Counted from the stretch's first letter, positions 1 to 10,198 are shown. The stretch: DNA of 64,000 nt from Nonlabens spongiae (GCF_002117125.1 NZ_CP019344.1:868001-932000), one strand, 5' to 3'. Program-made: numbers and translations. Notes: generated by a model from the letters alone, not told the origin.

Positions 1-971
<971 letters not shown>

Positions 972-1028
972 CTAATCTGATATCCTAGTGGTTTGTATTA
1001 ATTTATGAAATAATCCTAAAGGCTAAAA

Positions 1029-1757
1029 CTATTCTAAGACTTCCATAGTTATAAAAACTGCCTCATTAGGCCAGTCTGTGCTATCTCTTTCCAGCTGCGA
1101 AATCCTATCTGCCACGTCCATTCCAGCGATGACCTCGCCAAAAATAGTATGCGCTCCATCCAGATGTGGGGAGGGAGATAGTGTCACAAAAAAATCAAAC
1201 GGATTGTGCCAATCTTCATCGTTATCCTCATATTGTTTTGCAAGACTTAAAGTACCACGCACGTGCTTTCTTTCTGGATTGTATCTAGGAGGTAGTTTAT
1301 AATTTCCAGAGCTGGCTCGTTTCATAGAAGCCAGGGGTTCATCACTATTACCTGCTTGAACAACAAACTCAGGAACCACACGGTAAATTTCAGTCAGATC
1401 AAAGTAATCGTTCTTGACCAAGAAAATAAAACTGGCTCTGTATAAAGGAGTATCTTCATAAAGTTTAAAGTCGATGTTCCCATATTTGGTTTTAAGCCTA
1501 ACCTTGGTCTCTGGATGATTATTTCCATAACGAGCAAAGAACAGAGGAACGCTGTCTTGAGGGATGTAAGGAAGTAACGTGTCGCCGTACTGGGACAATT
1601 GTACCCGGTAGGTTTTTTCCAAAAGCAATTCTTCCTTAGTTTTAGGCGCAACTTTTTCCTCTTGAGTGTCCTGTTCTGTCACTGCAGACTGATCACCAGA
1701 CTCTTTACAAGAAATTAGGAATAGAATGGCTAATAAAAAGATTGCCCTTGACAACAT
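1029..1757 (-). CDS. Cyclophilin-type peptidyl-prolyl isomerase, lipoprotein
   Basis: Predicted to catalyse prolyl cis-trans isomerisation of exported proteins. The N-terminus is a short lipoprotein signal with the lipobox ISC and Cys17 as the likely lipidated residue. A low-complexity linker follows to about residue 45. The cyclophilin domain starts near residue 85 (VRLKTKYGNIDFKLYEDT) and includes YRVVPEFVVQAGN, RGTLSLA and the late HTIFGEVIAGMDV motif typical of the family. Length 242 aa. Its 5' end overlaps the start of the divergent Nudix gene by up to 16 bp, so each promoter must lie inside the other gene. It is followed 93 bp later by katG on the same strand. Confidence 0.9.
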   Translation of the reverse strand: MLSRAIFLLAILFLISCKESGDQSAVTEQDTQEEKVAPKTKEELLLEKTYRVQLSQYGDTLLPYIPQDSVPLFFARYGNNHPETKVRLKTKYGNIDFKLYEDTPLYRASFIFLVKNDYFDLTEIYRVVPEFVVQAGNSDEPLASMKRASSGNYKLPPRYNPERKHVRGTLSLAKQYEDNDEDWHNPFDFFVTLSPSPHLDGAHTIFGEVIAGMDVADRISQLERDSTDWPNEAVFITMEVLE

Positions 1758-2392
1758 TTGAAGATTTTTTAAAATTGGTGCCTAAATTAAGGGATTCTAC
1801 CCTACCTGGCCTATCTGCTCAGCTGGAAATGGCAGCCGTGGAGCGACTTGAAGAATTACAAGAAGCCTCCCTAAAAAATCGGCAACCTAAACAAGCTTCA
1901 GTTATGTTTCTGGTTTATGAGCGTGATAAAAAAAGCTACTTTGTGCTGATCGAGAGGGTAAAATCTACTGGTAAACATAGTGGCCAGATTGCATTTCCCG
2001 GCGGCCGCAGTGAAAAGACAGATCCAGATCATGCATTTACGGCCTTGAGGGAAACCTACGAGGAAGTGGGTGTTCCTATCGAGCAGCAAGAGGTCGTGAT
2101 GGCTGGAACACCACTCTATATTCCTCCTAGCAACTATATGGTTCATTCCTATCTCGCTTTCGCGAAAGCGAGACCTACATTTACACCACAAAAAAGTGAG
2201 GTCAACCGAATTATCGAGGTACCGCTCTCACACCTTATAGATGATAGCATCATAAGCGCAGTCACTTTATCTACGAGCTACATGAGCGATGTAAAAGTGC
2301 CATGCTTTGAATTCAATGAAATGATCGTATGGGGCGCTACCGCCATGATGCTGAATGAGTATAAACACATGCTCAAAAACCTGAACCCCTAG
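1742..2392 (+). CDS. Nudix hydrolase, CoA pyrophosphatase type
   Basis: The family hydrolyses CoA and derivatives to phosphopantetheine and adenosine 3',5'-bisphosphate. The Nudix box spans about residues 87-110: GQIAFPGG at 81-88 and RETYEEVG at 103-110. The preceding segment ERVKSTGKHSGQIAFPGG matches the extra motif that separates CoA-type Nudix enzymes from others. The start is not an ATG: TTG 1742 or TTG 1748. The residues after it (FEDFLKLVPKL) resemble the family N-terminus, so the first in-frame ATG at 1829 looks too late. One copy of the dispersed palindrome sits inside the gene (2155-2170) and is read as AFAKA. Confidence 0.87.
   Translation: MPLTTFEDFLKLVPKLRDSTLPGLSAQLEMAAVERLEELQEASLKNRQPKQASVMFLVYERDKKSYFVLIERVKSTGKHSGQIAFPGGRSEKTDPDHAFTALRETYEEVGVPIEQQEVVMAGTPLYIPPSNYMVHSYLAFAKARPTFTPQKSEVNRIIEVPLSHLIDDSIISAVTLSTSYMSDVKVPCFEFNEMIVWGATAMMLNEYKHMLKNLNP
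2155..2170. repeat. Dispersed 16-bp palindrome, copy in the Nudix gene
   Basis: Perfect CGCTTTCGCGAAAGCG; the symmetry extends to 20 bp at 2153-2172 (CTCGCTTTCGCGAAAGCGAG). Read in frame as LAFAKAR. Confidence 0.98.
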
Positions 2393-2455
2393 CGGCGCTG
2401 TCAGAAAATATGGCAAGGTATGCCTATATTCGCACGTAGAAACTGGTAGAAATTT

Positions 2456-3259
2456 ATGGGATTGTTTAAGACAAATCCTTTTGGACATATTTTATTTTTA
2501 AAACGCTGGCTTATAAGAATTGCCGGCGTTCTTTCACATAGACGGTATCGTGGTTTCAACGAGATGGAGATTGAAGGTAGCGATGTGATAAGAAAACTGC
2601 CTGATACGGGTGTGCTTTTTGTGAGTAATCACCAGACCTATTTTGCTGATGTAGTTTCTATGTTTCATGTATTCAATGCGGCGTTGAAAGGTCGTGATGA
2701 CAGTATCAAAAATGTAGGCTACCTCTGGAAACCCAAACTCAACGTTTACTATGTTGCCGCTAAGGAAACGATGCAAAGCGGTTTATTGCCTAAAATTATG
2801 GCTTACGCTGGAGCAATTACAGTGGAACGTACCTGGAGGGCAAAAGGTCAGGAGGTTAATCGAGCTGTGAACCCTGACGATACAAAAAATATAGGGATCG
2901 CTCTCGATGATGGCTGGGTGATCACCTTTCCTCAAGGAACTACTAAGCCTTTCAAGCCTATACGCAAGGGTACCGCTCACATTATCAAACAGTATAAACC
3001 CATCGTAGTGCCTATTGTCATCGATGGTTTTAGGAGAAGTTTTGACAAGAAGGGTTTGCGTATCAAAAAGCGTAACATTCTACAATCCATGGTTATCAAA
3101 GATCCACTGGAAATCGACTATGAAAACGAGACGGTGGAAGAAATCGTGAAAAAGATTGAGTTTGCTATTGAGCAGCATCCCTCCTTCTTAAAAGTTATTC
3201 CGGTGGAGGAAATTGAGGCCCACGAGAAACTCAATGAGCGTAGAACTTGGGAATATTGA
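2456..3259 (+). CDS. PlsC-like lysophospholipid acyltransferase
   Basis: Probable membrane-associated acyltransferase of phospholipid synthesis (1-acylglycerol-3-phosphate acyltransferase family), 267 aa. The motif I equivalent is SNHQTYFAD at about 57-65. Spacing from His59 to Asp65 is one residue longer than the classic H-x4-D. The motif III equivalent is FPQGTTKPF, where the textbook form is FPEGTRS. From memory such variants occur in Bacteroidota homologues, so I read this as an active lineage variant rather than a dead enzyme. The exact acyl acceptor cannot be told. The stop codon lies inside the first unit of a heptanucleotide repeat. Confidence 0.8.
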   Translation: MGLFKTNPFGHILFLKRWLIRIAGVLSHRRYRGFNEMEIEGSDVIRKLPDTGVLFVSNHQTYFADVVSMFHVFNAALKGRDDSIKNVGYLWKPKLNVYYVAAKETMQSGLLPKIMAYAGAITVERTWRAKGQEVNRAVNPDDTKNIGIALDDGWVITFPQGTTKPFKPIRKGTAHIIKQYKPIVVPIVIDGFRRSFDKKGLRIKKRNILQSMVIKDPLEIDYENETVEEIVKKIEFAIEQHPSFLKVIPVEEIEAHEKLNERRTWEY

Positions 3260-3304
3260 ATATTGAATACTGAATATTGAATATTGAATATTGAATATTG
3301 AATT
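3251..3304. repeat. Heptanucleotide tandem repeat TATTGAA, about 7 units
   Basis: Units at 3254, 3261, 3268 (TACTGAA variant), 3275, 3282, 3289 and 3296, with a partial unit on each side. The first unit supplies the stop codon of the acyltransferase gene (3257-3259). Seven is not a multiple of three. Confidence 0.95.
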
Positions 3305-3336
3305 TAGAAAACTGTCAACTCACTAGTTTGAAGCGC

Positions 3337-3375
3337 GTTTTGCTGAGCAATGCTTTACATTCAATGCAGTAAAAC
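3337..3375. terminator. Possible hairpin between convergent genes
   Basis: GTTTTGCTG (3337-3345) can pair with CAGTAAAAC (3367-3375) with one mismatch, between the acyltransferase and the leftward hydrolase. There is no clear T-run, so this is only a weak bidirectional terminator candidate. Confidence 0.3.
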
Positions 3376-3378
3376 TAA

Positions 3379-4029
3379 CTATGACAGTAAACCTGGCAAG
3401 TTTTCATTAAACCATCGGTAACGGTGTATGATCATCACGTGTGTTCCCCCTGGAACGGTTATACAATTCTTGATGTACTTAATGGGAAATACAGGGTCTT
3501 TGTCACCATGTATATGAATTAGATTCTTAATAGGCTCAATCTGTTGCCAAGAGATTATCTTATCTAGAGCCCAATCTAAATAGTACTGATTTTTGACGCT
3601 GAGATAGTTGTGGTAAAGTTCTAATTTGCGTTTTGAGATCCCTAGATTATATTTAAGTAATAATTCAGACTTCTCAACGAGGCTAGTAGGTAATAATTTA
3701 TGCAAACCAGTACTCCGGGCCAGTTTCATGCGTCTAGGGAATTCTAAGCTACTTTTAATACTACTGATGATGACCACCCGATCCACTTTCATCATTTTGG
3801 CCATTTCCTGAACAATTACACCCCCAAAAGAAGTTCCTATCAAAATAGGATTTTCATCTTGGATCATTTTGCAAAATCGCCGGCAATAATTTTCCAGCGT
3901 TTCATCAACATCTGGAATGATCCACTCAAGAAAATGACACTCAAAACAATCCTGTGGCAACTTTATATGCTCATAAATCATGGGCGACGCCGCCATTCCA
4001 GGTATAAAATAAACAGATTTTTTCACCAA
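3379..4029 (-). CDS. Small alpha/beta-fold hydrolase
   Basis: 216 aa with an alpha/beta-hydrolase layout: an oxyanion-side turn YFIPGMAAS at 7-15, nucleophile elbow GTSFGG (Ser67), an acid candidate in HGDKD near residue 174 and a histidine in GGTH near 195. There is no signal peptide, so it is probably cytoplasmic. The substrate is unknown. Start: TTG at 4029 or the adjacent GTG at 4026; no ATG precedes the conserved core. It converges on the acyltransferase gene and has no obvious operon partner. Confidence 0.72.
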   Translation of the reverse strand: MVKKSVYFIPGMAASPMIYEHIKLPQDCFECHFLEWIIPDVDETLENYCRRFCKMIQDENPILIGTSFGGVIVQEMAKMMKVDRVVIISSIKSSLEFPRRMKLARSTGLHKLLPTSLVEKSELLLKYNLGISKRKLELYHNYLSVKNQYYLDWALDKIISWQQIEPIKNLIHIHGDKDPVFPIKYIKNCITVPGGTHVMIIHRYRWFNENLPGLLS

Positions 4030-4086
4030 ACTTGTTGTCGATCAGTTAATTAAAATTCCAAAATGTAATATTCTCTGACAAAATGG

Positions 4087-4094
4087 TATCTTTG
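4087..4094 (+). promoter_or_regulatory. Bacteroidota -7 promoter element TATCTTTG
   Basis: Exact match to TAnnTTTG, 98 bp upstream of the GNAT-like gene at 4192 and pointing toward it. No convincing -33 TTTG is seen at the expected spacing. The rest of 4030-4191 shows nothing else I can support. Confidence 0.5.
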
Positions 4095-4191
4095 TGCTAC
4101 TAGATGATTCTAGTAATACTGTGTAAAGGTCTTTAAGTTTCATCAACTTGTAAAATATTACCAGAAAAATGCACGGTTCTAAGAGCAAAAT

Positions 4192-4503
4192 ATGGAAGAT
4201 AATACGCAAATGGAGATCACTGATAATGATTTCCTGCGTCAGTATGAGGGACGCAAGGGAGATTTGTTAGCACGCATTGAGTATGCAGAGCAGGATAGAA
4301 AAATTTTTCTGACTAAATTGATCATACCAGAAGAGGTGGAAGATGATGTCGATTTTAGAAATGAGTTCATCAAAGCAGTTTTTGACAGTATCAGAGAAAA
4401 CAAAGATGTAAAGGTAGTCCCTACACATCCTAAAATTGCAGGTTTCGTAAGACGCTACCGCAACATCTATAAAGACATGCTACCAGTAGGTATTGCTATC
4501 TAG
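4192..4503 (+). CDS. Small GNAT-like N-acetyltransferase (YidJ/DUF type)
   Basis: 103 aa. The pattern resembles the short GNAT family that begins with a residue pair reading a small glycine turn (YEGRKGDLLARIEYAE) and ends with a KVVPTHPKIAGFVRRY block, the equivalent of the VxPxCxxAxxYxxR signature. The usual central acetyl-CoA loop (RGxGxG) is not obvious: the corresponding stretch is EEVEDDVDFRNEFIKA. Acetyl-CoA binding may therefore be altered or lost. The stop TAG (4501-4503) overlaps the stop of the convergent kdsB. Confidence 0.6.
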   Translation: MEDNTQMEITDNDFLRQYEGRKGDLLARIEYAEQDRKIFLTKLIIPEEVEDDVDFRNEFIKAVFDSIRENKDVKVVPTHPKIAGFVRRYRNIYKDMLPVGIAI

Positions 4504-5240
4504 GCCTCAGATCTTTTCCACAGTTCGCGTGCTTGATCCAGGTCACTGGGAGTGTCTATTCCTATACTCTTGTGATCAGTCACGACCATCCTGATCTTTT
4601 TGCCTCTCTCCAGATAGCGTATACACTCGATCTTTTCAGTAAGCTCTAGAGGTGTGGGCTCAGATTTATAGAATTCTATGAGTGCATCCTTCCTATAGGC
4701 GTAAATACCTATGTGCTTATAGACCGGGTTCTTAATTTCTAGATCTCTCTTATATGGAATGGGACTGCGTGAAAAATAGATCGCGTCGCTGTTCAGATCT
4801 GTGATGACCTTTACATTATTGGGATCTGCAATATCAATCTCTTGATCCAGTACGTGCATAAGCGATGCAAGGGAGATTTGCTGGTTATCATCAGTTTCAA
4901 ATACTTGAATCAAAGCCTTGAGATCAGCGAGATTTGTAAATGGTTCATCGCCCTGCACATTTACCACAATATCAGCATTCATATTCATTGCTGCCTCTGC
5001 AATACGGTTACTGCCACAATCGTGTGGGGTCTGACTGAAGAAAACTGCGCCTCCTGCGAGCTTGATCTCAGCTTCTATTTCTTTGCTGTCGGTAGCCACA
5101 ATAACCTTGCTGAACAATCCCGTCGCAACCGCAGCCTCATAGGTTCTCACGATTACAGCTTTACCACAGAGATCCTTGAGTAGCTTATTTGGAAATCGAC
5201 TTGCTTCAAGTCTTGCGGGAATTATCGCGATAATATTCAT
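4500..5240 (-). CDS. kdsB: 3-deoxy-manno-octulosonate cytidylyltransferase
   Basis: Activates Kdo as CMP-Kdo for lipopolysaccharide inner-core synthesis, in the cytoplasm. 246 aa, full family length. The nucleotidyltransferase N-terminus IIAIIPARLEASRFPNKLL, VATDS near residue 50, and the VNVQGDEPF motif near 93-101 (metal and nucleotide binding) are all present. The ATG at 5240 fits the family start exactly. The convergent GNAT gene shares part of its stop region. Confidence 0.96.
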   Translation of the reverse strand: MNIIAIIPARLEASRFPNKLLKDLCGKAVIVRTYEAAVATGLFSKVIVATDSKEIEAEIKLAGGAVFFSQTPHDCGSNRIAEAAMNMNADIVVNVQGDEPFTNLADLKALIQVFETDDNQQISLASLMHVLDQEIDIADPNNVKVITDLNSDAIYFSRSPIPYKRDLEIKNPVYKHIGIYAYRKDALIEFYKSEPTPLELTEKIECIRYLERGKKIRMVVTDHKSIGIDTPSDLDQARELWKRSEA

Positions 5241-5263
5241 ACTTGTGATGTTTATAATTGTTA

Positions 5264-5279
5264 CGCTTTCGCGAAAGCG
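5264..5279. repeat. Dispersed 16-bp palindrome, intergenic copy upstream of kdsB
   Basis: Perfect CGCTTTCGCGAAAGCG in the 191-bp divergent gap between kdsB and the next hydrolase, 24 bp upstream of the kdsB start. There is no T-run, so it is not a normal terminator. Confidence 0.98.
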
Positions 5280-5431
5280 AGATTACAAAAATGCGGTCTG
5301 CAGATCATAATATTGTTATGTTGGGACTTTATTTGTCAAAACTATGAAAGATTGCACGTTCAGACGATTTCACAAAAAGTTATTAATCCTCAAGTTTAGC
5401 TCATGTATTTTTAGGGAAAACAAAACTTAAA

Positions 5432-6265
5432 ATGCCATATCTAGAAAAAACAACAGCACAAGAAAACGAAACTGTTTCTATCTACTACGAAGACCATGGG
5501 CATGGTCAGCCCATAATCCTGATTCACGGGTGGCCGCTGAGCAGTGAAATGTGGGAATATCAGGTTCCAGCACTGGTTGATGCCGGTTTTAGAGTAATAA
5601 AATATGACCGCAGAGGTTTCGGGAGGTCTTCACGACCTTATGAGGGTTACAATTACCACAGCATGTCTGAGGATCTAAATGATTTGATACAGAAACTGGA
5701 TCTTGAAGATGTCATCCTTGCTGGATTCTCTATGGGAGGTGGAGAACTAGGTCAGTATGTAGGTACCTATGGATGTAACAAAATCAGTAAACTAATCTTC
5801 ATAAGCTCTATAGCTCCCTACATGCTCAAAACAGAAGACAATCCCGACGGTGCGCCAGAGGAAGTTTTTGAAGACATGAAAAAGAATGTCAAAAAAGACC
5901 GTGCAGGGTTTTTGAAAGGTTTTGGAGAAGGGTTTGTGAATTATGAAGAATTGAAAGACCGAGTTTCAGAAGGTCAGCTGGATTACAATTTTAATATTGC
6001 TGTGGGCGCAAGTCCCAAGGGAACACTGGACTGTATAGACGCTTTTGGAAAAACCGATTTAAGGGCAGCGCTGAAAAAAATTAATGTTCCTACGCTATTT
6101 ATACATGGTGACGCAGACAATATTGTACCATCAAAGCCCACATCAGAACAAGGACATGAACTAGTCAAAGATTCAAAACTTGAAATTATAGAAGGTGCAC
6201 CGCATGGTTTGTATGTAACGCATACAGAGGAGTTGAATAAAATTTTACTTGATTTTATCAAGTAA
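5432..6265 (+). CDS. Alpha/beta hydrolase, chloroperoxidase/arylesterase-like
   Basis: 277 aa. Resembles the cofactor-free haloperoxidase/arylesterase branch: HGWPLS at 32-37 forms the oxyanion turn, YDRRGFGRS at 58-66 is typical, and the nucleophile is Ser100 in GFSMGGGE. The acid is in HGDADNIVP and the base His in EGAPHGL near the C-terminus. There is no signal peptide. The physiological reaction is most likely ester hydrolysis; peroxidase activity in this family is generally a side reaction. A strong terminator follows, so the gene is probably monocistronic. Confidence 0.82.
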   Translation: MPYLEKTTAQENETVSIYYEDHGHGQPIILIHGWPLSSEMWEYQVPALVDAGFRVIKYDRRGFGRSSRPYEGYNYHSMSEDLNDLIQKLDLEDVILAGFSMGGGELGQYVGTYGCNKISKLIFISSIAPYMLKTEDNPDGAPEEVFEDMKKNVKKDRAGFLKGFGEGFVNYEELKDRVSEGQLDYNFNIAVGASPKGTLDCIDAFGKTDLRAALKKINVPTLFIHGDADNIVPSKPTSEQGHELVKDSKLEIIEGAPHGLYVTHTEELNKILLDFIK

Positions 6266-6287
6266 CTGGCGATTAAGAAAAAGTATC

Positions 6288-6324
6288 AACCCGTCTCAAC
6301 GAAGTTTTGAGGCGGGTTTTTTAT
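6288..6324 (+). terminator. Rho-independent terminator
   Basis: AACCCGTCTCAA (6288-6299) pairs with TTGAGGCGGGTT (6307-6318) around a 7-nt loop with one G-T pair, followed by a T-rich tail. It lies 23 bp after the stop of the hydrolase gene. A separate perfect 14-bp palindrome, CCTGCGCTCGCAGG, follows at 6330-6343. Confidence 0.88.
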
Positions 6325-6351
6325 TGCGTCCTGCGCTCGCAGGAAGATCGT

Positions 6352-7383
6352 TTAGTCTTGATTCTTAACGATTTTGACAATTCTATTGTTGATAATCTCT
6401 GAAAGATTCCAATTCATCAAATCAGGATCAGTCGTACTGTAAAAAGCGACAACGACCGTATTTATATTGTCATAGTATTCTGCAAAACTCTGATATCCTG
6501 GGACCCAACCGGCGTGTTTTAGTTCATAAAGGGAAGAATATATTTCTCGCTCTCCTTCCTCAAAGACAGAACCGTCATTGAGCGCCCTGAGAAACTTCCC
6601 TACATCTTCTGCGGTGGCGTGCATGCCATGATCACTATATTTCAAATCATGTGGATAGCCCTCGTGATAACCGCTCATTACCTTATCGATGTCTACAGCA
6701 TCGAGTGACGGATATGTATGGTCCAACTCAAGAGGATCAAGTATTTTTTCTTGAATGAATTGAAAGTTAGGATAACCCAGCTCCTCATCCATTATTTTGT
6801 TAATCAGCAAGTAATTGGTATTACAGTATTCATAATCGGTTCCTGGTTTAAAATTTGCAGGTTTTCCAGCAATTAGAGCCAGGCTTTCTTCAACGCTTTC
6901 AGTAGGTAATGCCCAAAAGTTTGGAGTATCGGTGAAATTAGGAATGCCGCTTTTATGTTGCACCAGCATTCTTAGAGTGATTTGATCAGAATACTCAATT
7001 TTATCTTTCAAATCCGGTAAATACTCTGCTACATTTTTATCTAAAGAAAGCCTTCCAGCACTCACTAATTTAGTTGCGGCCACGGCATCATAAAGTTTGC
7101 TGATACTTGCAATTTTAAACAAGGCTTGTGGATTTGCTGGTTCTTTTGATTCTCGATCATGCCATCCCGATGCAAAATATTGCGGAAGTTTACCAGCTTG
7201 ATCTACATAAACAATTATACCGTCAAAACCGTGGTCAACAGCCTCATCAAGTTGTCCTTGAATTGTATCAGGTAAAGGTAGAATCCAAGCTTTTACCAAA
7301 AGCCAGGGAACGAAAAACAATGAGGTTATCGAACCCCCAATTAGGACTATTCTAAAAATATTCTTGCCTGTTCTCTTGTTCAT
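6352..7383 (-). CDS. Membrane-anchored serine hydrolase, class C beta-lactamase fold
   Basis: 343 aa. One N-terminal transmembrane or signal-anchor segment (about 10-35) is followed by a beta-lactamase/DD-peptidase-like domain. The nucleophile motif SxxK is S93-I-S-K96. The YxN motif is in YEYCNTN near residue 183. HAGWVPGYQS near the C-terminus replaces the KTG motif, as in esterase-type members. Probably a periplasmic or surface hydrolase acting on peptides or esters; antibiotic resistance is not implied. It starts 25 bp after the parE-like gene on the same strand, so the two are likely co-transcribed. Confidence 0.8.
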   Translation of the reverse strand: MNKRTGKNIFRIVLIGGSITSLFFVPWLLVKAWILPLPDTIQGQLDEAVDHGFDGIIVYVDQAGKLPQYFASGWHDRESKEPANPQALFKIASISKLYDAVAATKLVSAGRLSLDKNVAEYLPDLKDKIEYSDQITLRMLVQHKSGIPNFTDTPNFWALPTESVEESLALIAGKPANFKPGTDYEYCNTNYLLINKIMDEELGYPNFQFIQEKILDPLELDHTYPSLDAVDIDKVMSGYHEGYPHDLKYSDHGMHATAEDVGKFLRALNDGSVFEEGEREIYSSLYELKHAGWVPGYQSFAEYYDNINTVVVAFYSTTDPDLMNWNLSEIINNRIVKIVKNQD

Positions 7384-7407
7384 TATAGAACTAATCCTTG
7401 GAGCAAA

Positions 7408-9264
7408 TTATTCCTCGACCACATCCAGCTCTACCTTCAAGTTTTCAATAATGAACTCTTGACGGTCAGGGGTGTTTTTACCCATATAGAATTTCAACAG
7501 ATCATCGATGCTCATGCCCTCTTCTAGCATGATAGGATCCAGCCGCATATCTTCCCCTATGAAGTGCTTGAACTCGTCAGGACTGATTTCTCCAAGTCCT
7601 TTAAAACGTGTGATTTCAGGATTTTTTCCAAGTTGGGCAAGTGCTCGCTCTCGTTCTTCTGGAGTGTAGCAGTAGCGCGTTTCTTTTTTATTACGAACCC
7701 TGAATAAGGGAGTTTGAAGAATGTATAAATGACCTTTTTTGATCAATTCTGGGAAAAATTGTAAAAAGAATGTTATTAGCAATAGTCGTATGTGCATCCC
7801 ATCTACATCTGCATCTGTTGCGATAACGATCTTATTATAACGTAGATCTTCCATGCTGTCTTCAATATTCAAAGCCGCCTGTAATAGGTTGAACTCTTCG
7901 TTCTCATAGACAATTTTTTTTGTCATGTTATAAGAGTTCAGTGGTTTACCTCTCAGAGAGAAAACCGCTTGAGTGTTGACGTTTCTAGACTTTGTAATCG
8001 ATCCACTTGCAGAGTCTCCCTCAGTGATAAAAAGTGTACTATCTAAGTTGTTGTCTTTTTTAGTATCCCCCAAATGTACCCGGCAATCGCGCAATTTTTT
8101 ATTGTGGAGGCTGGCTTTTTTCGCTCGATCACGAGCTAATTTCCTAATACCGCTCAATTCCTTGCGTTCCCGTTCTGCTTGGATTATTTTTTTCTGTAGG
8201 GATTCGGCAACTGGTGCGTTTTTGTGCAGATAGTTATCGAGCTTGGTTTTGATGAAATCGTTAATGAACGTGCGTACGGTAGGCAGCTCCCCTCCCATTT
8301 CAGTAGATCCGAGCTTGGTTTTGGTCTGGGATTCAAAAACCGGTTCCATTACTTTGATAGCGATGGCACCCACAATCGATTTTCTGATATCGCTGGCCTC
8401 GTAGTTTTTACCGTAGAATTCTCTGATGGTTTTCACAACAGCTTCTCTAAAAGCTGCCTGATGAGTTCCACCTTGAGTGGTATTTTGACCATTTGCAAAA
8501 GAGTGATATTCTTCAGAATACTGTGTACGACTGTGTGTAAGAGCAACTTCTATATCATCGGCCTTTAAATGTATGATGGGGTACAGACGATCAGATTCGG
8601 CTATGTTTTCACTTAAAAGATCTTTCAAGCCATCTTCTGAATGGTATTTCTCTCCATTAAAAATAATTGTAAGTCCTGGATTGAGATAACAGTAGTACTT
8701 TAACATACGTACTACGTACTCGTTACGGAATTTGAAGTTCTTGAAAATATCTGCATCGGGAATGAAAGTGATCTTGGTTCCCTTGCGTCTAGAAGTCTCT
8801 TCCAGAAACTCTTTACCTGTCAATTCACCTCTCTCAAATTCTGCACTGGCACTCTGACCGTCACGAGAAGATTCTACTCTAAAGTAATTTGATAAAGCAT
8901 TTACTGCTTTAGTACCTACACCATTAAGCCCTACCGATTTTTTGAACGCCTTTGTGTCGTACTTACCACCCGTATTCATTTTGGACACCACGTCTACCAC
9001 TTTACCCAGCGGTATTCCACGGCCGTAATCACGCACGATAACTCGCTCTCCTTGAATGGAAACTTCAATCGTTTTACCGGCACCCATTACAAATTCGTCA
9101 ATAGAGTTATCAATTACCTCTTTGAGAAGAATGTAGATGCCATCATCAGCACTGGAGCCGTCGCCTAGCTTACCAATGTACATACCAGGACGCATTCTGA
9201 TGTGTTCTTTCCAGTCGAGTGAGCGTATATTATCTTCAGTATATTGAGTGGTTCCGTCCTTCAT
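7408..9264 (-). CDS. parE: DNA topoisomerase IV subunit B
   Basis: Type IIA topoisomerase ATPase subunit, which acts with ParC to unlink chromosomes. The chosen start is ATG 9264, giving 618 aa beginning [18 protein letters not shown]; the ORF can be read back to 9330 but that extension looks non-coding. GHKL ATPase motifs are present: EVIDNSIDE (N box), RDYGRGIP, and [14 protein letters not shown]. The TOPRIM region has EGDSASGS and [10 protein letters not shown]. The C-terminal [10 protein letters not shown] motif is also seen. Length and organisation fit ParE better than GyrB (GyrB would be longer and begins differently), but the partner gene is not in view. Confidence 0.9.
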   Translation of the reverse strand: MKDGTTQYTEDNIRSLDWKEHIRMRPGMYIGKLGDGSSADDGIYILLKEVIDNSIDEFVMGAGKTIEVSIQGERVIVRDYGRGIPLGKVVDVVSKMNTGGKYDTKAFKKSVGLNGVGTKAVNALSNYFRVESSRDGQSASAEFERGELTGKEFLEETSRRKGTKITFIPDADIFKNFKFRNEYVVRMLKYYCYLNPGLTIIFNGEKYHSEDGLKDLLSENIAESDRLYPIIHLKADDIEVALTHSRTQYSEEYHSFANGQNTTQGGTHQAAFREAVVKTIREFYGKNYEASDIRKSIVGAIAIKVMEPVFESQTKTKLGSTEMGGELPTVRTFINDFIKTKLDNYLHKNAPVAESLQKKIIQAERERKELSGIRKLARDRAKKASLHNKKLRDCRVHLGDTKKDNNLDSTLFITEGDSASGSITKSRNVNTQAVFSLRGKPLNSYNMTKKIVYENEEFNLLQAALNIEDSMEDLRYNKIVIATDADVDGMHIRLLLITFFLQFFPELIKKGHLYILQTPLFRVRNKKETRYCYTPEERERALAQLGKNPEITRFKGLGEISPDEFKHFIGEDMRLDPIMLEEGMSIDDLLKFYMGKNTPDRQEFIIENLKVELDVVEE

Positions 9265-9446
9265 GCTATAATCTTCAATAAATGGAAAATTAAGACATTC
9301 TCTCTGTGTTTCATGCCCCTTTTCACCCAATTAATCAACAGTCAAACTAATCATATTGTGAATAAGAACAATAGTGAAGCAGATAAGCTGTTCATTTTTC
9401 TATGTCAATACTTTTAATTAATTTAAACACTTCTAATAAACCAATT

Positions 9447-10160
9447 ATGAAGAAGTATTTAATTTCAGTAATTTTAGTTAGTTTTTGTTTTAGTATAAAA
9501 GGGCAAATAAACGGTATTACATCTCATATTTGGAACCTACATGAAGTAAACGATAATGGAACTATTTATCAATATGCCGATCCATCTTCGGGATCTACAT
9601 ATTTTGGAGGACTTGAAAATATGTCCGGAACTACCATGAGTATAAATTATTGCACCGGTTTTAGTGTTCCTGTCTCACAATCAGGAAATCACTCCTTTAC
9701 TATGTCTTCGAACTTTACTATGTATGGCTCAAATTGTAATTCTCAGGCTGAACAAGTCAAAAACGACGTATTCATCAACGCTTTTGTAAATGCTACAAGA
9801 TTAAATGGAGTTGCCACCTTCAATTACAGGTTTGATAGAATTTTTCATGAATTGATCATAACTACTCCCGACAATATTGAAATCACATTTTTCCAAAGCA
9901 CATTAAGCAATGGTGATGGATTAATGCAAAACTTTGAAACCTTCTATAATCAATCGACTGAGGAATTGGTCATAAATTCTGACCATAACTCAAATAATTT
10001 CGAACTCAGCATTTTTGATATTAGCGGTAAAAGAATTCTCTACAGGATATTCTCACCTCTACCCCATACAACTATTGATTTAAGAAATGTTAATAAAGGA
10101 TTGTATATCGCTGTCATTGATAGCTCTATTGGTAAAACATCATTCAAATTTGTAAAGTAG
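9447..10160 (+). CDS. Secreted protein with type IX secretion C-terminal sorting domain
   Basis: 237 aa from ATG 9447 (MKKYLISVILVSFCFSIKGQ, a Sec signal peptide ending near residue 20). The body (about 25-165) has no domain I recognise. It is rich in Ser, Thr, Asn and aromatics and holds spaced cysteines in NYCTGF and GSNCNS. The last ~70 residues have the type A T9SS sorting-tail pattern: ELSIFDISGKRIL, then IDLRNVNKGLYIAVI and a terminal KTSFKFVK. So it is exported through the outer membrane and may be surface-attached. The function of the cargo part is unknown. An upstream in-frame ATG at 9402 is less likely. Confidence 0.82.
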   Translation: MKKYLISVILVSFCFSIKGQINGITSHIWNLHEVNDNGTIYQYADPSSGSTYFGGLENMSGTTMSINYCTGFSVPVSQSGNHSFTMSSNFTMYGSNCNSQAEQVKNDVFINAFVNATRLNGVATFNYRFDRIFHELIITTPDNIEITFFQSTLSNGDGLMQNFETFYNQSTEELVINSDHNSNNFELSIFDISGKRILYRIFSPLPHTTIDLRNVNKGLYIAVIDSSIGKTSFKFVK

Positions 10161-10198
10161 GAAGTATAATTTACTCACTTAATCTTGGAAAAATCCAA

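Noticed and set aside
3251..3304. Repeat at 3251 as a CRISPR array
   Set aside because: Units are 7 bp and directly adjacent without spacers; no cas genes are nearby.
6330..6343. CCTGCGCTCGCAGG palindrome as another dispersed repeat
   Set aside because: I found a single copy; it is probably incidental beside the terminator.
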